From positions 3,450,065 to 3,514,064 of the forward strand of contig NZ_CP026604.1 in assembly GCF_003063625.1 (NCBI RefSeq): 64,000 nt of DNA. The letters run 5' to 3'. The stretch comes from Saccharobesus litoralis. GTDB lineage: Bacteria; Pseudomonadota; Gammaproteobacteria; Enterobacterales; Alteromonadaceae. Of this stretch, positions 9,508 to 17,128 are shown in pieces. The notes under the pieces are model-generated. The model made no database searches, was not told the DNA's origin, and worked only from the letters and a program-made list of their open reading frames with translations. Numbering within the stretch: the stretch's first letter is position 1; each line of letters begins with the position of its first letter. Both the position numbers and the translations under genes were made by a program.

Positions 9508-12500
9508 CTAATTCCTATTATTTTGTATTAATTGGGTTAATGCGAGTTTGATATCTTGGATCACATCAGACCATTGATAAATGGTGTGTTGGCGAAACAG
9601 CCTTGTATTGGGATACCAATAACTTTTATCTGTGTTTAACAGCCAGCGCCAATCTGGATCGGCGGATAACATTAACCAGCAAGGTACATTGAGTGCCCCT
9701 GCTAAATGGGCAACCGACGTGTCGACGGTTATTAATAAATCAAGTTGTTGTAATATTGCACTCGTATCGGCAAAATTTTCGATCTGATCATCTAAGCGCT
9801 TAATGGCAAATTGACAGTCATCAATTTGCTTAAGACCCTCTCCCATTTGCAAGCTGTACCAAGCTATTTTTTTACCTTCGCTATTTTCACCTTTGCCATT
9901 TTCTATTTCACAAAGTTCACTTAACGCTTGTAGCTCAATACTGCGGTATTGATCTTTTAAATGCTCAGGGTTGCCTGCCCAAACTAAGCCGACTTTTAAT
10001 AAGTCGGATTGGGGAATGCGCTGCTGCCATTTTTGTTGATAGGTATTCGCTACATGTAGGTATGGTACTTGCTGATGCAATCCGTCACTTTGCATAGATA
10101 ATGCAATTTGCAATGCCATTAACGGGCAGTGAGCGTCCATTGTGCCAGTGAATGTCATGCCGGCAATTAATTCAACGTTGGTTGGTAGTTGAGCTAGGTC
10201 GTGCTCAAGTAAACAATGGAGCTTGTCTTTGATCAGTAGCTTTAACTTGTTTACTCGTTGCGCGGCAGGCCATATATAGCGTAAAAATTGGATCGTATCG
10301 CCTAACCCTTGCTCGTCATACACGAGCAAGGTATCTACCTTTTGGCCTTGCCACACTGGGTATTGGCGATAAATATGGTCTTTTGAATACTTGTCCGTTT
10401 GCCATCGCACGTTAAAATTTTGCCAGCCTTGGGTAAATTGCCCCATCAATAGCTGTTGCATACCTAATCGCACGGTATTTTGTTGTTTGTTTGGCGCCAG
10501 TTTTTGTGCGTGCTGCCAAACCTGTAAAGCTTGCTGATGTTGGCCAATTTGTTTGTAACTGCTGCCTAGCTCGCTTAATGCATCTGCATTATTGGGATCA
10601 CTCGCTAGCACTTTATTAAACATGGCAATGGCTTCATGCTGCCTATGTGTACGGTGAAAACATTGACCCGTTAAAATATACAAATTGTTGTTATTACTTT
10701 GTAAGGGTAGAGCCGTTAAGTAGTGCTCTAAGGCTTGGTCAAATTGTTGTTGGTTTTGGTATAGCTGACCAATGCGCATATGGGCGTCGAGATCAAAAGG
10801 GCTTATTGCTAGTAACTTTTGCAAGTTAGATAGGGCGTAATCTATCTGCTCTTGTTTGGTGGCAATAATGGCTAACGCGCGCAAGGCTTCTATGTCTTGG
10901 CCGTTGTTTTGTAAGCGATTAACGGCCGTAATGGAAACCTCAGACAGTTGATTTTGCTTTATACCGTCGAACAGATATTGATTGTCCAACCATTGTTTGT
11001 CTTGCAACCAATGGCTGAATTCGACATTTAATTGATTGAGGGTAGGTTGCCAGTTTTGTAATTGTTGTTCTCGAAACAAGCGCACACTTGGATACCAAAT
11101 TGTTGAGCGGCTTGTCATGAGCCAGCGCCAATCGGGTACATAATTAACCAGTAGCCAAGTTGGTATATTCAGCGCACCGGCCATATGTGCGACAGAGGTA
11201 TCAATGCTGATCACTAAATCTAGCTGACTGATCAAGGCTGCGGTGTCTGAAAAATCATTCAGGTGAGATGAATAGTCGAGTATTTCGCCATGCTGGAATT
11301 GAGAAATTTGTTTTAGCGGTTCACCCATTTGCAAACTAATAAATTGCACATTTTGCTGGGTAAATAGCGGGGCAAATTGCGCTAGCGATAAGCTGCGTTC
11401 TTTATCTCGGGCGTGGCTCGGGTTACCTCCCCAAACGAGGCCAACTTTTTTACCTTCAATGTTTGATAGTTGCTGCTGCCAGAACTCTACTTTGCTTGCT
11501 ATTGGTGTTAAATAAGGCGTGTGCTGAGGGATATTGCTTAAGTTGGCATTAAATAACCCTGGCAAGTCCATTAAGGTGCAAAAATAATCGGCTGTACTAA
11601 CAGGATCATCTGTGCTGATCACTTGGCTATTATTTGCTAGCCCTTTAAGTTGTTTTATTTGCTCAACCAGAGGCTGTTGGACTTTTAGTGTTAGTTTTTT
11701 CGCTTGTTGGGCTAAATACGGAATGTAGCGTACAAAGTTAATGGTATCGCCTAGGCCTTGTTCGTGGATCACGATCAAGTGTTTATCAGCCAAGTTTTGC
11801 CCTGTCCAACGGGTTGTATTGTCTGGTTTGTGCTTTAAATTAAGCGCGTTGGCTCTGTGCTGGTATTCTTGCCAGCCTAATTCAAACTGGCCATCGAGTA
11901 ACAAAACAATGCCATATGAGAAGCGCACTTTAGCCTCGTTCGGCATTTGCTGTGCAGCGAGTTTGTAGTGGTGTAAGGCGTCTTTAAGACGGCCAGTACC
12001 TGTGTAAACTATGCCTAAGTTTTCGTGTAACTTGGCGCTTTTACAGCCTAAGCTTTGCGATTTTTCTAATGCTGTTATTGCTTGGTCGTGACGATTAAGT
12101 TGGCGCAGCACCATACCCATATTTAAATAAAGTTGGTCGTTTTGCGGGTTATGTGGCAAAGCCGCATAATACCACTCTGCACTTTGCTCATATTGTTTAC
12201 TTAAATGTAACGCAAAAGCGTAGCCATAGGTGGACAAGTTTAAATGTGGGTAATGGCGTGCAAAAAAAGCAAACAGTTTGATTAATTCGGGTAAAGCTTG
12301 TTCACTACCACTAATTGCGCTTTGCAAGGTTTTAAAGGCGAGCAAAATGGCAGCAGACGGATTGGATTGGATCCACTCATTAGCCAATTTAATGAGCTGT
12401 AACAGAATGTTGTCATCCAGTGCGGATGGAAACTGCAAGGTATCAATAGCCGATTGGATCGCCAGTTCTTTCTTTAATAAAGCTTGGCTGGTAGGTATGG

Positions 12501-12897
12501 CCGCTTTTGCTAGCAATAAGTTAGATAAAGCTAAGCCAAATTGCTGCTTTTGATAATGTAGCTCAATTAATTTGTTCCAACTGAATTCATCGCCTTTACC
12601 AAAGCCTATGGCTTTATGCAGAGCGGCAAGTGCCGCATCTGGCTGCTTTTGGTTGATTTGCATTACTGCCAAGTTACGCCATGCTTCACCATCGTCAGGA
12701 ACCAGTTGTATGTAGGTTTGTAAATCTTTGATGGCGGCGTTAGCTTTGCCCAAACCATATTTGGCAAAGCTTAACCCTTTGAGCATGAGCTTGGGTTGAG
12801 CACCTAGTTTCTCAGCTTGGTCATAGTGCTGTATGGCACTATCAAATTGCTTATTTTGAATGGCTTGTTCGGCTAACTGAATACTGTTTTGTGGCAC
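9508..12897 (-). CDS. Double-module TPR / GT9-like glycosyltransferase (paralogue B)
   Basis: This 1129-residue protein has the same TPR-GT-TPR-GT plan as its downstream neighbour. GT half I shows EQGLGDTINFVRYI, GLVWGGNPSHARDKERSL and DLVISIDTSVAHMAGAL; half II shows EQGLGDTIQFLRYIW, GLVWAGNPEHLKDQYRSI and DLLITVDTSVAHLAGAL. All four modules across the two genes keep the GLGD-like loop, the WxGN motif and the VDTxVAH-like motif, so none is an obvious dead domain. The first gene of the pair, it starts at ATG 12897. The 4-base gap to paralogue A suggests co-translation. The pair probably arose by internal duplication followed by gene duplication. Donor sugar and acceptor cannot be read from sequence. 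Confidence 0.85.
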   Translation of the reverse strand: MPQNSIQLAEQAIQNKQFDSAIQHYDQAEKLGAQPKLMLKGLSFAKYGLGKANAAIKDLQTYIQLVPDDGEAWRNLAVMQINQKQPDAALAALHKAIGFGKGDEFSWNKLIELHYQKQQFGLALSNLLLAKAAIPTSQALLKKELAIQSAIDTLQFPSALDDNILLQLIKLANEWIQSNPSAAILLAFKTLQSAISGSEQALPELIKLFAFFARHYPHLNLSTYGYAFALHLSKQYEQSAEWYYAALPHNPQNDQLYLNMGMVLRQLNRHDQAITALEKSQSLGCKSAKLHENLGIVYTGTGRLKDALHHYKLAAQQMPNEAKVRFSYGIVLLLDGQFELGWQEYQHRANALNLKHKPDNTTRWTGQNLADKHLIVIHEQGLGDTINFVRYIPYLAQQAKKLTLKVQQPLVEQIKQLKGLANNSQVISTDDPVSTADYFCTLMDLPGLFNANLSNIPQHTPYLTPIASKVEFWQQQLSNIEGKKVGLVWGGNPSHARDKERSLSLAQFAPLFTQQNVQFISLQMGEPLKQISQFQHGEILDYSSHLNDFSDTAALISQLDLVISIDTSVAHMAGALNIPTWLLVNYVPDWRWLMTSRSTIWYPSVRLFREQQLQNWQPTLNQLNVEFSHWLQDKQWLDNQYLFDGIKQNQLSEVSITAVNRLQNNGQDIEALRALAIIATKQEQIDYALSNLQKLLAISPFDLDAHMRIGQLYQNQQQFDQALEHYLTALPLQSNNNNLYILTGQCFHRTHRQHEAIAMFNKVLASDPNNADALSELGSSYKQIGQHQQALQVWQHAQKLAPNKQQNTVRLGMQQLLMGQFTQGWQNFNVRWQTDKYSKDHIYRQYPVWQGQKVDTLLVYDEQGLGDTIQFLRYIWPAAQRVNKLKLLIKDKLHCLLEHDLAQLPTNVELIAGMTFTGTMDAHCPLMALQIALSMQSDGLHQQVPYLHVANTYQQKWQQRIPQSDLLKVGLVWAGNPEHLKDQYRSIELQALSELCEIENGKGENSEGKKIAWYSLQMGEGLKQIDDCQFAIKRLDDQIENFADTSAILQQLDLLITVDTSVAHLAGALNVPCWLMLSADPDWRWLLNTDKSYWYPNTRLFRQHTIYQWSDVIQDIKLALTQLIQNNRN

Positions 12898-13062
12898 TTT
12901 GGCTCCATGCTCTTGTTATTCGATTGAGCTATTTGCCAAAGTATATAAGAAGAGTTGCTTGTGAGTCTAATTCACCACGGGAAAGTTAAGGGATAGCTAA
13001 GGGGGAGTTAAGGAAATAGTTAGGATAGCAGAGGTTAAATTGGCTAATTAATATACCGACTT

Positions 13063-13095
13063 TTGTGGGCTAGCATTTATGCTTGCAGAGCCAGC
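13063..13095 (+). repeat. GCATTTATGCTTGCAGAGCC repeat, copy 2
   Basis: TTTTGTGGGCTAGCATTTAT and GCTTGCAGAGCCAGC match the family. The preceding AATTAATATACCGACTTTT is also shared with the copy at 27860-27950 (AATTAATCTACCGACTTTT), so the ancestral unit was longer than the core. Confidence 0.7.
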
Positions 13096-13169
13096 GGGAC
13101 GTTTGGTTTGAACTCCCGCCTGTGCGCTTAATCATTGGTTGGACATTGGTTATTATGAGTAATCAGGGA

Positions 13170-13703
13170 TTATTTAGCCAGTTGTGCTGCTTGTATATAA
13201 TCATGGTAGGCAGGAATAGCGACCGCGGCCAACATACCCAAAAATACTACGGGTAAGATTAAACCTAATATCCAGTTTATTGCCGTGTTAGGTGGTGCCG
13301 GTAACCCTCGATTATTTTGCCCTTTGCTACCTGGCCTAAATAACATGAATAATGTGAGGACTAAATTTACCAAGGGGATAAAGGTTAATAATATACACCA
13401 ACCTGACCAATCAAAGTCGTGTAAACGTTTAACCCCTGCGGCTATCAAAATGTAAAATATGCATATAAAAGCAATAACCGACGCAAAACCCAGAAAGGTC
13501 TCGTTGATTTGTAAGCCAGCTAAGATACCAATGGGAATAAACGGCACAACATAGCCAAATAGCATGTGCGATAAGTAACGTAATCGGCCAATTCGCCCTG
13601 TAAAAGAAAAAGGATTGACTTTGCAATAGCCGATTTCTTCTTTAACTAAATCGACTTCAGTGGCTTGAAAAAGGTTTTCTGTGTTGTCGGTCGTGTTTTC
13701 CAT
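13170..13703 (-). CDS. DUF805 membrane protein with pilin-like C-terminal helix
   Basis: This 177-residue protein has the DUF805 signature PFSFTGRIGRLRYLSHM near residue 32, followed by about four hydrophobic segments and the KRLHDFDWSGWCILL loop common in the family. The function of DUF805 proteins is unknown. The oddity is the end: after a hydrophobic stretch it reads AAVAIPAYHDYIQAAQ, which closely resembles the mature N-terminal helix of type IV pilins (normally [28 protein letters not shown]). No type III leader peptide cleavage site is seen before it. It stands alone on the minus strand between the glycosyltransferases and a divergent GNAT gene. Confidence 0.8.
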   Translation of the reverse strand: MENTTDNTENLFQATEVDLVKEEIGYCKVNPFSFTGRIGRLRYLSHMLFGYVVPFIPIGILAGLQINETFLGFASVIAFICIFYILIAAGVKRLHDFDWSGWCILLTFIPLVNLVLTLFMLFRPGSKGQNNRGLPAPPNTAINWILGLILPVVFLGMLAAVAIPAYHDYIQAAQLAK

Positions 13704-13887
13704 ACTTTGCTCCTATTAAATGTGGTTTATCTCCTTAATTCCTATGGTTGAAATTAGCATATGAATCATACGAGTGTAAATTATTAAAGCGGTTGTGTTT
13801 AACTAGATATATTCTAACTGGGTTAGCTTTTATCTTGTCGAATACAGTGTTTTAATGGCTCTCTCATTACTTAATTTGCATAACGTT

Positions 13888-14322
13888 ATGGATATTCGGC
13901 AAATCAATTGGCAGCAAACTATCCCTAATCGTCACCAAGTATTATGGCCTAATGAAAAGCCAGAGTTTTGTTTTGTCGATGGCGATGAAACAGCATTGCA
14001 TTTTGGGGCTTTTGATCAGCAAACCTTGGTGTGTGTCGCCTCAATCTATGTTAATCAAGAATACGTTAATCAAAAATATGTAAATGGAAATGCGGCTCGC
14101 TTAAGAAAGTTTGCAACGTTAGCGCAATACCAAGGAATGGGGGTAGGCAGTAGAATGCTTAAATTTTTAATTGAACAAGTGAAGGCGTTAAATACCGATT
14201 ATTTTTGGTTTGATGCCAGAGAGTCTGCTTTAGGTTTTTACCAAAAGTTTGGTTTTGTTGCCGAAGGTGAACGCTTTTATAAAAAGGATGTCGCTTACTT
14301 TAAAATGCAAATGCGCTATTAG
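13888..14322 (+). CDS. GNAT family N-acetyltransferase
   Basis: About 144 residues starting MDIRQINWQQTI. The acetyl-CoA binding loop is visible as RKFATLAQYQGMGVGSRMLKFL (Q/RxxGxG/A type), followed by a strand-helix ending ESALGFYQKFGFVAEGERFYK, the usual GNAT C-terminal signature. I prefer ATG 13888 because the family usually begins at IRxxxWxxT; an in-frame ATG at 13855 would add 11 residues. Neither start has a strong ribosome site. The substrate is unknown. It is a single-gene unit. Confidence 0.8.
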   Translation: MDIRQINWQQTIPNRHQVLWPNEKPEFCFVDGDETALHFGAFDQQTLVCVASIYVNQEYVNQKYVNGNAARLRKFATLAQYQGMGVGSRMLKFLIEQVKALNTDYFWFDARESALGFYQKFGFVAEGERFYKKDVAYFKMQMRY

Positions 14323-14335
14323 CCGCTTTTTGAAT

Positions 14336-14371
14336 AGTTTGCAGACTTGCAAGCATAAATACACACCAACA
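14336..14371 (-). repeat. Degenerate GCATTTATGCTTGCA repeat
   Basis: Read on the minus strand, GTGTGTATTTATGCTTGCAA followed by GTCTGCAAA resembles the short repeat family but lacks the AGAGCC block. It sits between the GNAT and EamA genes. Confidence 0.4.
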
Positions 14372-14429
14372 ATACAAAGTCTATTTACAGCCAAAATAGA
14401 CGTTCGCAATTTTGAAAAATAAACCGTTA

Positions 14430-15332
14430 ATGAAAGTTATTGTAAATATTGGTTTGGCTTTAATGGCCTTCGCGGGTAACTCTGTATTATGTCGTTTAGC
14501 GCTTGGTGAGCAAGCCATTGATGCTGCAGGGTTTACGGTTATACGTTTGTTATCTGGCATTGTTGTATTGATGGTGATTATTAAGTTAACTCAACCTGCT
14601 GCGTTTAACTTAAAGCGAAGTATAACTAAGGTAAACGCTTCGTTGACAGGTTTAAAAGCCGTAAAACAACATTGGTTAGCGCCGCTGGCATTGTTTATTT
14701 ATGCAGTCACCTTTTCTTTTGCTTACATCACACTCGAAACTGCGACAGGTGCGCTTGTTTTGTTTGGTATGGTGCAATTAACCATGATTATTGCCAGTTT
14801 AATGACTGGTAAACGCTTGCAGAAGCTTGAGTGGCTCGGGGTCATGATTGCTTTTATTGGTCTTATTTACCTGATGTTACCCGAGCTGACAACACCATCA
14901 CTACTTGGTTTTGTGCTAATGGCTATTTCAGGTGTCGCTTGGGGCGTGTATACGTTAGCAGGTAAGGGCAGTCAAAAGCCAATACAAGACACCTGTACTA
15001 ACTTTATGCAAACCTTGCCTTTTGTTTTATTGCTAATCTTGTTTGCTTACCCCTTTTTCAATTTATCTGCTCAAGGCGTGTTATTAGCTGTGTTATCTGG
15101 CGGTATCGCTTCGGGAGTGGGTTACAGTATTTGGTATAGTGCAGTTCGTTATATTACCTCTTTGCAAGCTGCCGTTTTGCAATTGTTAGTGCCCATTATT
15201 GCTGCTTTAGGTGGTGTGGTGTTTGTCAGCGAGCCGATAACCTTACGTATGCTGGTAGCGGCCGGGCTAATTTTAGGTGGCATAATGTTGGTTAGCTATG
15301 CAAGCGCTAGCGATAGTTATAGAACACAATGA
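14430..15332 (+). CDS. EamA/DMT family inner-membrane transporter
   Basis: About 300 residues with roughly ten hydrophobic helices in two EamA halves. The first half opens with ALMAFAGNSVLCRLAL and shows FAYITLETATGALVLFG; the second shows GVAWGVYTLAGKGSQ and ends with PIIAALGGVVFVSEPIT, the usual late DMT motif. The family moves amino acids, nucleosides or other metabolites; the substrate cannot be told. ATG 14430 is chosen; an in-frame TTG at 14412 would add six residues. It is monocistronic, with no terminator visible after it. Confidence 0.85.
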   Translation: MKVIVNIGLALMAFAGNSVLCRLALGEQAIDAAGFTVIRLLSGIVVLMVIIKLTQPAAFNLKRSITKVNASLTGLKAVKQHWLAPLALFIYAVTFSFAYITLETATGALVLFGMVQLTMIIASLMTGKRLQKLEWLGVMIAFIGLIYLMLPELTTPSLLGFVLMAISGVAWGVYTLAGKGSQKPIQDTCTNFMQTLPFVLLLILFAYPFFNLSAQGVLLAVLSGGIASGVGYSIWYSAVRYITSLQAAVLQLLVPIIAALGGVVFVSEPITLRMLVAAGLILGGIMLVSYASASDSYRTQ

Positions 15333-15414
15333 TAGCCTTCCAATTGAAATCTCTATAAAATGCTCGCATTTAAACTGTTGTTTTTAAATGTGGAAATGAT
15401 AAATGGAAGTCAAC

Positions 15415-16812
15415 ATGCGCAGAGCGATTCTTACTTTACTACTCTTTATATCTAATCAATTATTCGCAAGTGATAACTACACGCCAAACGAGGTGCTTTT
15501 ACAAAGAGCAGCGATTGGCGACACCAAAGCACAATTATTAATTGGCGTGAATTACTACAAAGGAAATGGCGTAGAAAAAGACCCAATCGAAGCAAGTGCG
15601 TGGCTTTATCTAGCATTTTTGAACAGTGACAAAAATGAAGATTATCAAGCAATATTTGCGCAGCAAGCGTCAAGTCTAACCGATGAGCAATTAAACCAAG
15701 TCGAAGCACGATTAAAAAAACTAGTTAAAACCTACAGTAAACGCAATACATCTAAAATATTTAGCCCTGTTTTAATTTCTGACATTGATTGTAAAGATAG
15801 ATTACCGCCTAAGCCAAAGAAACGCCAAGCACCCAAATATCCCATGCCGGCTTTAAAACAAGGTGTTATTGGCAGCACCCAATTGGAATTCTCTGTCTCT
15901 AAATACGGTAATGTACGTGATATCGAAGTCGTAAAATATACAGACAAAGCCTTTGTTAAACCTTCATTAATTGCGCTTGAACGTTGGCAATATATTTCCA
16001 ACGAGGAACACTATACGGATGTATCAGTCCATCTAAACTACAACATTCAAGGCAAGTCGAGTATTAATCCAAAAGCGTTTAAAAAGCAGCTAGAAAAAGC
16101 GTTAAGCGACAACACAGATGCTAGAGCCCAGTATTTAGCTAAAGACTGGCTTAACATTGTGCAAAGCCATTTAAGTAATGAACAACGTAAAGACGTCGCG
16201 AAATGGTACAAGCAAGAACGTGAAATTAAACACTCTCCGTTTCAGTGGCAAGAACAAAATTTTTGGTTAATGAAAGCTGCTCAAAATGGTCTTGCACAAG
16301 CTCAGTTTGAGTTAGGCATAAATATGCAGCGTGGGCGTGGTTGCAAAGTCGATAAAACCGCAGCAGAGCAGTGGTTACAGGCGGCCGCCAACCAAAATTA
16401 TTTACCAGCTAAGGCGTTAGCGGGTCTTAATTTGCTTAAAAAAGGTGATTTTGAAAGCCAAAAAGCGGCAATTGAATTATTAAAGTCTGCGAGTGAAAGT
16501 AAATCCATTTATCGACCAAGATTGGAGTTAGCTTGGGTTTTATCGACAACAGAACATCAGTTGTTGCGCGATCCTGAATTTGCACTCGATATATTGGACG
16601 ACAATCCTAGATTGTATCGAGACACAGTAAGGATTTTAGAAACACAGGCCGCAGCTTATGCAGCGGAAGGAGACTTTGATGAAGCAGAGGATTTGCAAGA
16701 AGAGGCAATTGAAGAAGCTGAGGAGTTAGGCTGGCAAATTAACCCTGAAATGGCAGCTCGTTTAGCTAAATATAAAAATAAGCAGTTAATCACTGGTGAC
16801 TATTACTTATAA
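15415..16812 (+). CDS. Sel1-repeat protein with an embedded TonB C-terminal-like domain
   Basis: A 465-residue exported protein. ATG 15415 follows GGAAG by 5 bases and opens a clear signal peptide (MRRAILTLLLFISNQLFA). Sel1 repeats follow (GDTKAQLLIGVNYYKGNGVEKD). A TonB-C-like segment spans roughly residues 130-215, with PPKPKKRQAPKYPMPALKQG and a later ALERWQY. More Sel1 repeats follow (AQFELGINMQRGRGCKVDKT) and an acidic coiled tail (EAEDLQEEAIEEAEELG). It probably acts in the periplasm as a scaffold. The partner is unknown, and no ExbBD or TonB genes are nearby. Confidence 0.75.
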   Translation: MRRAILTLLLFISNQLFASDNYTPNEVLLQRAAIGDTKAQLLIGVNYYKGNGVEKDPIEASAWLYLAFLNSDKNEDYQAIFAQQASSLTDEQLNQVEARLKKLVKTYSKRNTSKIFSPVLISDIDCKDRLPPKPKKRQAPKYPMPALKQGVIGSTQLEFSVSKYGNVRDIEVVKYTDKAFVKPSLIALERWQYISNEEHYTDVSVHLNYNIQGKSSINPKAFKKQLEKALSDNTDARAQYLAKDWLNIVQSHLSNEQRKDVAKWYKQEREIKHSPFQWQEQNFWLMKAAQNGLAQAQFELGINMQRGRGCKVDKTAAEQWLQAAANQNYLPAKALAGLNLLKKGDFESQKAAIELLKSASESKSIYRPRLELAWVLSTTEHQLLRDPEFALDILDDNPRLYRDTVRILETQAAAYAAEGDFDEAEDLQEEAIEEAEELGWQINPEMAARLAKYKNKQLITGDYYL

Positions 16813-17128
16813 GTGAGTGATTTCCACCTTGTCGTTGAGCTCGTTTTCATTCATAAGCTAAGTAGAAAAGCGTGCAAGATTAAATTTAAAGACCGGTTTC
16901 AAGGGCCGAATTTATTTCGGCTAACAGAAGGTTTGTCGATGTAAAATCGACCCTATAATTTAGTAAGGGGTTATAAATTATACCGATCAAAATTTTTGAG
17001 TTAAGGTACTAGTTGCTGAGCAAGGCTAAGCAGTTGTCCCCTAGTTTTTCTAATTATTCGGCAATGTTTTTAATAACATATGGTTCGAGAGGAGCTTTCG
17101 CCCCTCTGGCTTTTAGTTGATTAAGTGG
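16813..17128. other. Intergenic region between convergent genes, with hairpins
   Basis: No gene is supported. GCCGAA-TTTAT-TTCGGC at 16905-16921 is a compact hairpin without a T run. Near 17088-17106, AGAGG and CCTCT arms around a GCGAAAGC-like core could end the minus-strand lipoprotein transcript. Nothing else stands out. Confidence 0.5.
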
